Positions 55,497-63,868 of a DNA stretch of 64,000 bases are shown one piece after another. This DNA is from Coxiellaceae bacterium (lineage in GTDB: Bacteria > Pseudomonadota > Gammaproteobacteria > Coxiellales > Coxiellaceae). Every line of letters starts with the position of its first letter. The first letter of the stretch is position 1. The position numbers and the translations under genes are program-made. The stretch spans positions 436,380 through 500,379 of the forward strand of contig JARGPC010000002.1 of assembly GCA_029212885.1 (NCBI GenBank), given 5' to 3'. The notes under the pieces are model-generated. The model saw nothing but the letters and a program-made list of their open reading frames with translations. It was not told where the DNA came from and did not search any database.

Positions 55497-57020
55497 ATGA
55501 AAGCAAAAAACCTCTTTATGGATGGCGCCAATATGACGCCTTCAATTAAGGCTTATGACTTATATATAAATGGACAATGGCAGAGCCCAGAGTCGGGCGA
55601 ATGGATTGCCTCCGAAAACCCTTATAACAACCAAGCCTGGTGTACCATTCCGCGCGCCAATGCAGTGGATGTCGATAAGGCCTGTCAGGCAGCTCATGAT
55701 GCCTTTCCTATATGGTCACAAATGCCGGCGCAGCAACGCCGTGAATTACTCAACCGGCTAGCCGACTTGATTGCAGAAAATGCAGAACACTTAGCTGAAA
55801 TTGAAGTCAGAGACAATGGCAAGCTATATGGTGAAATGCATGGCCAATGCCAATATGCCCCAGAGTTTTTTCGCTATTATGCCTCACTTGCAGAGCAATA
55901 CTGCGGCAAAACGGTCGCACTTGATAAGCCTGAAACATATGGTTCAATTTATCATGAACCACTAGGTGTTGTGGCTGCGATTACGGCCTGGAACTCACCA
56001 CTGTTACTGACTACATGGAAGTGCGCGCCAGCATTGGCGGCCGGGAACACAGTGGTATTAAAACCATCCGAATACACTTCTGCTTCAGCGCTAGAATTGG
56101 CCGTGTTGTTTGAGCAAGCTGGATTTCCGCCAGGTGTGTTTAACGTAATAACCGGTTACGGTGCAGAAGCAGGGGCGGCCTTGATTGAGCATCCCAAAGT
56201 AGCCAAAGTAGCTTTTACCGGGGGAACAGAAACAGGAAAACACATATACCAATCAGCAGCAAAAGATTTAAAGCATGTCACCCTTGAATTGGGTGGCAAA
56301 TCAGCCAATATCGTTTTTACTGATGCCAATATAGATAATGCTGTTAAAGGCGTAGTAAGCGGTATATTTGCCGCGAACGGCCAAACCTGTATTGCCGGTT
56401 CCCGCGCGCTAGTTGAGGCACATATTTATGATGAATTTATTGAGCGCTTAGTTGAGTTTATAAAAAAAGCACAGTTCGGCGACCCCATGGACCCCAGCAC
56501 TAATTTTGGCCCTATCGCCAACCCCGCGCAGTATGACAAAATTTTAAAATACATTGCCATTGGTAAGCAGGATGGGGCTCGCTGCGTTTATGGAGGTAAC
56601 CCAGTTCCTCACCCCGAAGGCATAGAACCCAGCTGGTTTATTCAACCTACTATTTTTGCTGATGTCACTAATGATATGCGCATCGCGCAAGAAGAAGTGT
56701 TTGGCTCGATATTATCGGTGATTAAGTTTGATGGTGAAGAGGAGGCGATTAGTATCGCTAACGATAGTCCTTATGGTTTGGCTGCTGGCGTGTGGACATC
56801 AGACGCCGCTCGCATTGAGCGTATGCCGCACTTGTTACAAGCGGGAACTGTGTGGGTAAATACTTATCGATGCATTTCGTATCTCATGCCATTCGGTGGT
56901 TATAAGGCTTCTGGAATTGGCAGAGAAGGTGGTGAAGAAGCTTTCTTTTGCTATCTGCAATCAAAGAGCATAATGGTCAACACAGCAAAAAATATAGCAA
57001 ACCCATTTGTGATGAAATAA
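55497..57020 (+). CDS. NAD(P)-dependent aldehyde dehydrogenase
   Basis: 507 aa from ATG 55497 (AAGGA upstream); the open frame extends 55 codons further but without family similarity. Aldehyde dehydrogenase superfamily: AWNSPLLLTTWKCAPALAAGNT, KPSEYTSASALEL, FTGGTETGKHI, general base glutamate in LELGGKSANIV and catalytic cysteine in NGQTCIAGSR. C-terminal PFGGYKASGIGREGG is typical. Substrate not assignable; relatives oxidise hydroxylated aromatic or betaine-type aldehydes. Alone between lexA cluster and pilin gene. Confidence 0.93.
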   Translation: MKAKNLFMDGANMTPSIKAYDLYINGQWQSPESGEWIASENPYNNQAWCTIPRANAVDVDKACQAAHDAFPIWSQMPAQQRRELLNRLADLIAENAEHLAEIEVRDNGKLYGEMHGQCQYAPEFFRYYASLAEQYCGKTVALDKPETYGSIYHEPLGVVAAITAWNSPLLLTTWKCAPALAAGNTVVLKPSEYTSASALELAVLFEQAGFPPGVFNVITGYGAEAGAALIEHPKVAKVAFTGGTETGKHIYQSAAKDLKHVTLELGGKSANIVFTDANIDNAVKGVVSGIFAANGQTCIAGSRALVEAHIYDEFIERLVEFIKKAQFGDPMDPSTNFGPIANPAQYDKILKYIAIGKQDGARCVYGGNPVPHPEGIEPSWFIQPTIFADVTNDMRIAQEEVFGSILSVIKFDGEEEAISIANDSPYGLAAGVWTSDAARIERMPHLLQAGTVWVNTYRCISYLMPFGGYKASGIGREGGEEAFFCYLQSKSIMVNTAKNIANPFVMK

Positions 57021-57094
57021 TTATTCCAGACCTGTGTGGTTATGAGTCATGAGTAGAGCAAAAAACTGTTAGAAAGATTATTTTCTTTAAGCCA

Positions 57095-57132
57095 TAAAAA
57101 AAGCCATGACCGAAATAGTCATGGCTTGTTTT
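57095..57132. terminator. bidirectional Rho-independent terminator
   Basis: AAGCCATGAC (57101-57110) pairs perfectly with GTCATGGCTT (57118-57127) around CGAAATA. On the minus strand a run of seven T follows, ending the pilin transcript; on the plus strand GTTTT follows, ending the aldehyde dehydrogenase. Confidence 0.88.
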
Positions 57133-57145
57133 CATTTAGTGAAGT

Positions 57146-57709
57146 TTACTGGATAGAAACAACGCCACTACCATTGTCGGCAGGAGGCACTACAACTGGT
57201 GTTCCGCCAGTTCCGCCACCACTTGAATCACTGCTATCACAGTTCGATTCCGTTGTTACTCTAGCCGGTGAGTTTTGTGTGGCTTGATGATAAGTAATAT
57301 AACAGTTAGGCGTACCATCGTTGCGAGTAAACTGCCAAGACCCATTACCTGCACTATGACTAGTAAATTGCGAAGGAATTGATTGTAATGTTTCAGGAAT
57401 GCCGCTAGCCATTGCTGCAGGGTACCCATAAACAGTATCAACCCTTGTGTTATGCCCAATAATGACGCTGGCTAAAGGTTGCTTTTCTACGCCATCAACT
57501 ACAGCACGCGCGTAAACCAAGTTGGCTGCTGATTGAAGCGCGCCAGAAACACCCTCAACTACAGCGCTGTTAGCATCTCTTGTTATGTCAATAAACTTGG
57601 GAATCGCAAAGGCTGATAAAATGCCAAGAATTACGATCACGACGATGAGTTCTACTAAAGTAAAACCCGCTTGTTTTACAGAATGGAATTGTTGCTTTAC
57701 ATTTTTCAT
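57146..57709 (-). CDS. type IV pilin-like protein
   Basis: 187 aa from ATG 57709 (AAAGG upstream). The prepilin cleavage/methylation site is KQAGFTLVELIVVIVILGIL: Gly just before the mature Phe, Glu at +5, then a single hydrophobic helix. The body has a Cys pair (NCYITYHQ and ESNCDSSD) likely forming the pilin disulfide loop, and a Ser/Gly/Pro-rich C-terminus. Resembles MshA-type or minor pilins rather than PilA. Assembly genes are not in the window. Confidence 0.85.
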   Translation of the reverse strand: MKNVKQQFHSVKQAGFTLVELIVVIVILGILSAFAIPKFIDITRDANSAVVEGVSGALQSAANLVYARAVVDGVEKQPLASVIIGHNTRVDTVYGYPAAMASGIPETLQSIPSQFTSHSAGNGSWQFTRNDGTPNCYITYHQATQNSPARVTTESNCDSSDSSGGGTGGTPVVVPPADNGSGVVSIQ

Positions 57710-57902
57710 ATTATATACCTTTATCACTTTACCTATCTATTCACTACAATCCCTATAACCTCAATACTTATTTCCGTAGAGCTAATTATACCTAATTCTA
57801 GTATTCATTTGTTAATTAATTTCATAATTATCAAAATATGGTCATTTCGTTCAGTTTGCCTTAAGCTATTGACTGAAATATCAAATTTTACGTCCGATTA
57901 AT

Positions 57903-58004
57903 CTTAAGATAAGCTTAATTAATACCAGCTTAATGTGGTGTTGCAACTATCAATGTTAACGTCATGAAAACGAGCAGTTGAGCATGTGGCTCTGCTGCTT
58001 TTTT
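57903..58004 (+). other. CTTAA-repeat and terminator-like hairpin upstream of 58095
   Basis: In the 385-bp gap between the pilin and 58095, CTTAAG (57903) and CTTAAT (57914) are 11 bp apart, but the position 7 bp on (TTAATG) is a poor -10. At 57974-58004 GCAG-tt-GAGC pairs with GCTC-tg-CTGC and is followed by six T, a weak terminator. Together these could bound a ~60-base RNA. The remaining gap is plain AT-rich sequence. Confidence 0.25.
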
Positions 58005-58094
58005 ATGGCTGTTTTTGCTCTCATACTTGCCCAAATAGTTTAATGTTTGTGTCATCTGTGATAATTTGCTGGCTATATTAATTGGGAAATGTGA

Positions 58095-59366
58095 ATGAAG
58101 TCGTTAGCGGTCGTCGTTATAGTAATTGGTTTTTTCAATGTATCAATAGCTACACCAGTAATAGCCATTAAAAATCAAGCTACTAAAAAAATCATGCAGC
58201 AGTACATGCATGATTACGCTAGAAGTGAGCATGTAACAGCCATGCAATTAAGCTATCAATATCAAAATAATCTGATTCATAACATTAACATAGGAACAAC
58301 GTCACACGACTATAGCAGCGCTAAACCGCTATCATCCAAGGCGCTGTTTGAGTGGGGGAGCCTAACTAAGGTGGTGACAGCCGCTATTATATTAGACCTC
58401 CAAGCAGACCCTAATAATCATTTAAATCTCAACCAAACATTGGCACATTGGTTTCCGGAAAAGTTTTTACCTGATAAGGGTGGACTATCAGCGTGGCCAC
58501 AGGTATGGCGCGACGTCACTATGATGGATTTATTGCATATGACCAGTGGTATCCCACCTTATATAAATACGGGAATAGACACATTAACGAAAAAACAACT
58601 GAAAACCAAAATGAAGCCTGTACAATTAGTTGCGCTGGCGGTTAAGTTGCAGCGTAACCATTATCGATATTGCACGTACTCAAAAATGTGTTTTAAACCC
58701 GGCACTCAGTTTTATTATTCCAACACAAACTATATTATTGCCAGTATGATTGCTAGCAAAGCAAAAAGCCAGTCTGTAAAAAAACATGTAAGCTTTAAAA
58801 GACTAATGAAAAAATTTCTAGCTCGTTACGCTACTAAAACAGCGATAGCCATCTATAGCCCCAATTTACTTCTTCGCAGCAAGGTGCATACATACAGAGA
58901 TTCTCCAGTGCCAAAAATATTTGCGTCAGGTGAGGATGTTACTCAATACAACCTATCATGGATTGGCGCCGCAGGTGGTATCATTGGGAATACGCAAGGC
59001 ATAGTAAAGATCATCTCGGCATTGAGTCGATTACCGCAGGCGCGTAACCCATTTAATCAGCCGAATAGTTACGTCAGTATGAATAATAAAAAGCCGCTAT
59101 ACATTAGAAATCGTTACCAGCAATGCACCTCAAAAAATATAACGCCATGTTACGGTTTAGGTGTTACTTACATAAATGCCAACCAACCCAAGCAGGCTGG
59201 TGAAGCATATTTTTATGAGGGTGAATATTGGGGGAGTCGTGCATTATATTATTGGCTGCCGAAGCGTGACACAGTGGTAGCAGTAACGGTTAATAGTGCC
59301 GTACCTGCAAGGCGTGATCATCTGTACCAAGTTTTCGCAAGCATTTTTGCGAAAGTGTTCATGTAA
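58095..59366 (+). CDS. serine beta-lactamase/DD-peptidase-like hydrolase
   Basis: 423 aa with a signal peptide (MKSLAVVVIVIGFFNVSIA, cleavage near A19-T20), so periplasmic. Class C beta-lactamase/penicillin-binding fold: S89-L-T-K92 in EWGSLTKVV, Y208-S-N210 in FYYSNTNY, and HMTSGIPPY of the family's LLtHtSGlp stretch. The third KTG-like box is not obvious; YEGEYWGSRALYYW may replace it. More likely an esterase or peptidase of the family than a true beta-lactamase. Confidence 0.85.
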   Translation: MKSLAVVVIVIGFFNVSIATPVIAIKNQATKKIMQQYMHDYARSEHVTAMQLSYQYQNNLIHNINIGTTSHDYSSAKPLSSKALFEWGSLTKVVTAAIILDLQADPNNHLNLNQTLAHWFPEKFLPDKGGLSAWPQVWRDVTMMDLLHMTSGIPPYINTGIDTLTKKQLKTKMKPVQLVALAVKLQRNHYRYCTYSKMCFKPGTQFYYSNTNYIIASMIASKAKSQSVKKHVSFKRLMKKFLARYATKTAIAIYSPNLLLRSKVHTYRDSPVPKIFASGEDVTQYNLSWIGAAGGIIGNTQGIVKIISALSRLPQARNPFNQPNSYVSMNNKKPLYIRNRYQQCTSKNITPCYGLGVTYINANQPKQAGEAYFYEGEYWGSRALYYWLPKRDTVVAVTVNSAVPARRDHLYQVFASIFAKVFM

Positions 59367-59372
59367 TATCAA

Positions 59373-59879
59373 TCACACCTTGGTTTTAACTTTAGACCAG
59401 GGCTTAAGCTGCCATGTGGTATGAACGGTCGCAATATGGTTGTTGTCTCCATCGTATAGGTTGGATTCCATTTTTTTAAGTATGGCCTCACCACTATCTA
59501 GTTTAGCCAGTAACTCTTGCTGTTCAGGCTGTTTCATCTCAGCAATTGAACGCGTTCCCATTTTAGCCTGGTAATGATAGTCAACTTCTAAATGCGACAT
59601 AATTACGCGGTATTTGGTTGGGTTGAAAATGGAGAGCAGCAGCAAGCCAGCAGACAGTTCTCCAATAGTAGCTAAACCACAGGCATGTATGCCCTTTAGG
59701 TGATTAAAGTTGCGACGTTGATATGGCGCAATGGTTTCAAGTGACTCATCAGTTATTTTTTTGATGATAAAGCCGTGTTGGTTATTAAATGGGATCATGC
59801 GTAATGCCACACGATTTAATAGCCACAACTTGAATTTTGATGTTTGCGCCTGCTTTAGTAGCCGCATAAATTTTTGCAT
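59373..59879 (-). CDS. DUF4442 hot-dog-fold thioesterase-like protein
   Basis: 168 aa. The stretch RNFNHLKGIHACGLATIGELSAG matches the hot-dog (PaaI/YiiD-like, DUF4442) pattern, with N and H as possible active-site residues. Acyl-CoA or acyl-ACP thioesterase activity is likely but unproven. It starts 6 bp after the fabV stop in the same direction, fitting a role in fatty-acid metabolism. Convergent with the hydrolase at 58095 with six bases between. Confidence 0.75.
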   Translation of the reverse strand: MQKFMRLLKQAQTSKFKLWLLNRVALRMIPFNNQHGFIIKKITDESLETIAPYQRRNFNHLKGIHACGLATIGELSAGLLLLSIFNPTKYRVIMSHLEVDYHYQAKMGTRSIAEMKQPEQQELLAKLDSGEAILKKMESNLYDGDNNHIATVHTTWQLKPWSKVKTKV

Positions 59880-59885
59880 ATTGAT

Positions 59886-61097
59886 TTAGTCCTTAATCGA
59901 TGGAATACCAACATTAGCATCGACGTCTTGCTGGTAATCAACGCCGTCAATTTCAAATCCAAACATGCGCATAAACTCATGACGGTAACCATCAATATCA
60001 GCATAATCACGTAGGTTTTCTGTTGTAACGTTGTTCCATGCTTGTTGGACTGAGTGCTGGATATTATCTTTCATTTCCCAGTCATCCATACGTACCATAC
60101 CGCTGTCATCTGTTGCTACAGGGCTGTCGCCTTTAGTGTATAATCGATCGTGGAATAAGCGGTTCATTTGTTCAATGCATCCCTCATGACTATTATCAGC
60201 CTTCATGGTTTTATATAAAATCGAAGAGTACAAAGGAACGACAGGAATCGCAGCCGCCGCTTGTGTTACCAAAGCTTTGTTAACTGATATATAAGCATGC
60301 CCATTAATGGTGGATAACTGCTGGTCGATATCTTTCGCTGCTTGCTCTAAGTCTTTTTTAGCACCACCAATCGTACCTTCGCGATAAATAGCATGTGTAA
60401 GCACTGGTCCAACATATGAATAAGCAACCGTCATGGCGCCGTCAGCTAATAAGTTATTTTGCTGTAAAAGATCCATCCACATTTTCCAATCTTCACCACC
60501 CATAACCATTTTGGTATGCAGGGCTTCTTCTTCACTTGCCGGTTCAATTGTGACTGTTTCAACTTCGTAACTAGCCAAGTTAATCGATTTATCAGTAAAT
60601 GGTTCGCCCAATGTTTTTAATGTTGAGCTATATACTTCACCTGTTTTAGGATGCGTACGACGTGGTGAGGCTAAACTATAAACCACTAAATCCACTTCGC
60701 CACCCCAATCTTTTTGAATTAGGTCGACCACTTGCTGTTTAATCTCATCAGAAAATGCATCGCCATTGATGCTTTTAGCATAAAGACCTGCCTCATCAGC
60801 ATATTGCTCAAAAGCAGCTGAATTATACCAACCAGCAGAAGCTGTTCGTTTACCTTTAGCAGCCTTTTCAAAAAACACACCAATTGTTGCAGCGCCAGCA
60901 CCAAATGCTGCACTGATACGTGAAGCTAAACCATAGCCTGTCGAAGCTCCTATCACTAATACCCTTTTTGGTTTGGGCTCTTGTTTAAGTTGGCAATGTT
61001 GCTTTGTGTATTCAATCTGCTGCTTAACATTAGCTTTACAGCCGACAGGGTGGGCAGTTGTACAAATAAATCCGCGTGCTTTAGGTTCAATGATCAT
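59886..61097 (-). CDS. fabV: FabV-type enoyl-ACP/enoyl-CoA reductase
   Basis: 403 aa. NADH-dependent reductase of trans-2-enoyl-ACP, the last step of fatty-acid elongation; FabV is naturally less sensitive to triclosan than FabI. Family start MIIEPKARGFICTTAHPVGC; Rossmann site VLVIGASTGYGLASRI; FabV motif Y-x8-K in AIYREGTIGGAKKDLE; VPLYSSILYKTMK near the end of the substrate loop. Length is standard. Coxiella and relatives use FabV as well. A bidirectional hairpin lies upstream at 61142-61178. Confidence 0.96.
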   Translation of the reverse strand: MIIEPKARGFICTTAHPVGCKANVKQQIEYTKQHCQLKQEPKPKRVLVIGASTGYGLASRISAAFGAGAATIGVFFEKAAKGKRTASAGWYNSAAFEQYADEAGLYAKSINGDAFSDEIKQQVVDLIQKDWGGEVDLVVYSLASPRRTHPKTGEVYSSTLKTLGEPFTDKSINLASYEVETVTIEPASEEEALHTKMVMGGEDWKMWMDLLQQNNLLADGAMTVAYSYVGPVLTHAIYREGTIGGAKKDLEQAAKDIDQQLSTINGHAYISVNKALVTQAAAAIPVVPLYSSILYKTMKADNSHEGCIEQMNRLFHDRLYTKGDSPVATDDSGMVRMDDWEMKDNIQHSVQQAWNNVTTENLRDYADIDGYRHEFMRMFGFEIDGVDYQQDVDANVGIPSIKD

Positions 61098-61141
61098 TAT
61101 TGCTTCTCTTGTTCGTTAGGTGTGGCGCTATGATACCGTAA

Positions 61142-61178
61142 AACAAAACAACGCCCAAGTAGTGGGCGTTGTTTTGTT
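61142..61178. terminator. strong hairpin, bidirectional terminator
   Basis: AACAAAACAACGCCCA (61142-61157) pairs over all 16 positions with TGGGCGTTGTTTTGTT (61163-61178) around five bases. T-rich flanks on both strands. It ends the 61188-61529 transcript on the minus strand before fabV. Confidence 0.85.
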
Positions 61179-61187
61179 TTTATCACA

Positions 61188-61529
61188 TTAGTTGTTGTTT
61201 GAGTTTGACTGATTAGCTGCCTCTTGGCGGCGACGCATCGCACCAATTACCAGAAAAACAATAAATAGCGGTATTAACAATGGAAACATGATTGGGAAGA
61301 AGACAAGACCCAGTATTGTTAGGATAAAAGCCACAATGCAAATGACTATAACGCCAATACCTGAGAATACGAAAAATAATAATACACCCACAGAAAAAAT
61401 AATTACAGTCGCTAATAGGATGCCCCATAAGGCGGAGGATGCAATGACCGCCGCACCGAGCGCTGGTAGCAAAAAATGGCCGCCAATCGCAATAAGGAGG
61501 ATTAGGATAATTAATAAAAGAAATGGCAT
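61188..61529 (-). CDS. small hydrophobic membrane protein
   Basis: 113 aa, almost entirely hydrophobic: segments at ~3-20, 27-52, 54-75 and 78-95, then a basic MRRRQEAANQ and an Asn/Ser tail. Four membrane helices are likely, with the C-terminus in the cytosol by the positive-inside rule. No family recognised. Stands alone between orn and a strong terminator. Confidence 0.65.
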   Translation of the reverse strand: MPFLLLIILILLIAIGGHFLLPALGAAVIASSALWGILLATVIIFSVGVLLFFVFSGIGVIVICIVAFILTILGLVFFPIMFPLLIPLFIVFLVIGAMRRRQEAANQSNSNNN

Positions 61530-61607
61530 GGTTAAAGTCCCTTTAACTGATTGAATTCCTGGTAATAATACCTAAGCCTATGATAATTTGCAAAATGCTG
61601 ATTGGCA

Positions 61608-62156
61608 CTAAGTACAATTAAAGAACTGCTTGCGATAATGACGTAATTCCTCAATAGAATCTCTAATATCATTCAGCGCTTGGTGAGTTGATACCTTATG
61701 AAACCCATCAGCAATACGAGGCGCCCAATATTGAGCTAACACTTTAATGGTAGAGACATCTAAATTACGATAATGAAAAAATGCTTCTAATTTCGGCATA
61801 TATTCGTAAAGAAAACGCCGATCCTGACAAATCGAGTTACCGCATATAGGTGATTTACCTGGTTTAATATGCTTAGATAAAAATTCGACTGTGGCCTGTG
61901 AGGCTTCAGCTTCAGTAACTCTGCTATTTTTCACGCGATCAATCAATCCAGAGCGACCATGATGCTCAACATTCCATCCGTCCATTTTGTCGAGTTCAGA
62001 TTGCGGCTGAGAAATAGCTAGTACTGGCCCTTCAGCGATAACTTCTAAGTCAGGAGTGGTAACTATCGTTGCAATCTCAATGATTCGATGAGATTCCGGT
62101 CGTAAGCCGGTCATTTCTAAGTCAATCCATGCTAGATTGGATTCATTGTTTGGCAT
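61608..62156 (-). CDS. orn: oligoribonuclease
   Basis: 182 aa from ATG 62156 (AGAGAG upstream; the frame is open 17 codons earlier without similarity). DEDDh 3'-5' exonuclease that degrades di- to pentaribonucleotides, including pGpG. D12 and E14 in [26 protein letters not shown] with the middle aspartate, and [14 protein letters not shown] with H and D are all present. Length matches the family. Essential in many gammaproteobacteria. Confidence 0.97.
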   Translation of the reverse strand: MPNNESNLAWIDLEMTGLRPESHRIIEIATIVTTPDLEVIAEGPVLAISQPQSELDKMDGWNVEHHGRSGLIDRVKNSRVTEAEASQATVEFLSKHIKPGKSPICGNSICQDRRFLYEYMPKLEAFFHYRNLDVSTIKVLAQYWAPRIADGFHKVSTHQALNDIRDSIEELRHYRKQFFNCT

Positions 62157-62321
62157 GTAGCTCTCTATGCAGTTGAATTTAGGCCGAAGTATATCACGAT
62201 CATTCATGCTCTAGTGTGAGATATTTCTTACAATACAAAAGGAGTCCGTACGATACTTATTTATAGTTGCTTTGTGTATTATTTGAACTATTGTAAATGA
62301 CGATCGTAGCGGAGAATTAAA

Positions 62322-62492
62322 ATGATTTCAGACTTACCATTCAGCTTAAAGCAAGAAGCCCTCAGAAGATTACACGCCGGAGATTTTAAAGCAGCAAAAG
62401 CACTACATGATCATTGGATCGTAAACAAAGCTCCTCACAAATATGACCCCACCAAAAATATCGACATCTACTGTTTATTAGGTGATTGTTAA
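62322..62492 (+). CDS. 56-aa conserved-looking small protein
   Basis: ATG 62322 is preceded by GGAG with a 7-base spacer, and 56 codons run to TAA 62490, followed by a strong terminator. The peptide (MISDLPFSLKQEALRRLHAG ... IDIYCLLGDC) is soluble with an amphipathic N-terminal helix and a C-terminal Cys pair. Good ribosome site, own terminator and plausible composition make it a real gene. Function unknown. Confidence 0.65.
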   Translation: MISDLPFSLKQEALRRLHAGDFKAAKALHDHWIVNKAPHKYDPTKNIDIYCLLGDC

Positions 62493-62523
62493 CCGAGTAC
62501 TCACTGTGCCCCAAGTGACTGGA

Positions 62524-62561
62524 AGTGGTGGTTGTTAGAAATAACAGCCACCACTTTTTTT
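62524..62561 (+). terminator. Rho-independent terminator after the 56-aa gene
   Basis: AGTGGTGGTTGTTA (62524-62537) pairs with TAACAGCCACCACT (62542-62555), one G-U pair, GAAA tetraloop, then seven T. It also lies just after the convergent amidohydrolase stop but lacks a T-tract in that direction. Confidence 0.92.
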
Positions 62562-62580
62562 ATAAAGCTTATGAAAACAT

Positions 62581-63738
62581 TCATGCATGCATGATCTGAC
62601 AGGCAATCGCAGCGCCGATTGGTATGCAGTCTTCATCGATATCGAACTTAGCTGAGTGTAAACCGTTTGTGATGCCTTTGCTTTTGTTGCCACTGCCTAA
62701 CATAAAAAATGCACCGGGTTTGTGTTGCAAGTAATAGCAAAAGTCTTCTCCAAAGCCAACTGGCTCAGCATCTATATCAATTTTATTTTGATCTATGATT
62801 TGTGCGGCAGCAGTGGCAATGCGCTCAACGCCAAGCGCATGATTGACAATGGCGTCGTAGCCCTTGATGTAATCAAATTGAAATTGATAGCCTTGTTTTT
62901 CGAATGGAATAAACGATTCACTAATAAGTTTCACAATTAAATCTCTGTCCGATTGATCATATGTACGTACAGTGCCAGCTAACGAAGCATGATCGGCTAT
63001 TACGTTATATGTATCTCCTGCTATGCATTGGGTGACACTTAGTATGGCGCTGTGCGCTGGGTTTATTCGGCGGCTAATAATCGATTGCCACGTTGTAATT
63101 AATTGTGCCGCTACATACAGCGGGTCGAGGGTTTCATGCGGCCGAGCAGCGTGCCCACCACGCCCTATAATTTCTAGCTTAAAAGTATCGGCAGCAGCTA
63201 AAAAAGGTCCGCAACGCGTTATCACATCGCCGCACTCGTGTTCTGGATTGTTATGTAGGCCGTAGATTTGATCCACATTTTCGAGGCAGCCCATTTCGAT
63301 CATACCTGGAGCACCACCGGGGGGAAGTTCTTCTGAAGGTTGAAAGATAAATCGTATGCTATTACCTTGCCATTGATCTTTATTTTGTGCGATCACCTCA
63401 GCAGCGGTGAGTGCTATCGTCATGTGCGAGTCATGACCGCACATATGAGCAATACCATTATTTTTTGAGACAAAGTCATGAGTATTTTGCTCTTGTATGG
63501 GAAGGGCGTCCATATCGGCACGCCAAGCGGTGAATGGCTTGTTTGAATCAAAGACTAAGTCAGCAACAAAACCATGTTTCCAGCATGGGCGAACATCATA
63601 ACCCAACTCTCGCAGGACTTGCTGGCAATAGCTTGAGGTATCTGCTTCTTTTAGGCTCAGTTCGGGGTGTTGATGTAAATGGCGGCGATGTTGCTGGCTT
63701 TGTTTAAATAATGACTTGGTTGCTGATAAAAAATTCAT
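62581..63738 (-). CDS. M20-family amidohydrolase (N-acyl amino acid hydrolase)
   Basis: 385 aa. Zinc-dependent amidohydrolase of the M20/ama-hipO type, hydrolysing N-acetyl or N-acyl amino acids or indole-acetyl conjugates. Signatures: RRHLHQHPELSLKE, AHMCGHDSHMTIAL (C and H metal ligands), FIFQPSEELPPGGAPGMIEMG, GRGGHAARPHETLDP in the dimerisation domain, and GFGEDFCYYL near the C-terminus. Length is standard. Cytosolic, no signal peptide. Exact acyl substrate not readable. Confidence 0.93.
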   Translation of the reverse strand: MNFLSATKSLFKQSQQHRRHLHQHPELSLKEADTSSYCQQVLRELGYDVRPCWKHGFVADLVFDSNKPFTAWRADMDALPIQEQNTHDFVSKNNGIAHMCGHDSHMTIALTAAEVIAQNKDQWQGNSIRFIFQPSEELPPGGAPGMIEMGCLENVDQIYGLHNNPEHECGDVITRCGPFLAAADTFKLEIIGRGGHAARPHETLDPLYVAAQLITTWQSIISRRINPAHSAILSVTQCIAGDTYNVIADHASLAGTVRTYDQSDRDLIVKLISESFIPFEKQGYQFQFDYIKGYDAIVNHALGVERIATAAAQIIDQNKIDIDAEPVGFGEDFCYYLQHKPGAFFMLGSGNKSKGITNGLHSAKFDIDEDCIPIGAAIACQIMHA

Positions 63739-63807
63739 ATTTTCTCGCTCAGTGCTTCTTGATTATAAATCATGTATTGTATAGTGAGTTGGTGGCAGAC
63801 ACAAAAG

Positions 63808-63834
63808 TGGACCCCGCATCAAGTGCGGGGTGAC
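63808..63834. repeat. short palindrome, distant GTCATCCCGG-type copy
   Basis: ACCCCGCA and TGCGGGGT (63811-63831) pair around TCAAG; on the minus strand it reads TGTCACCCCGCACTTGATGC, the related ACCCCGC variant of the repeat family. Confidence 0.55.
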
Positions 63835-63868
63835 AGTAGAGTGGGATTATACGCCGAAGATTTGTAAA

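Noticed and set aside
57241..57260. GTTCGATTCC resembling a tRNA T-arm
   Set aside because: It lies inside the pilin coding sequence and no cloverleaf can be formed around it; no tRNA or rRNA gene was found in the window.
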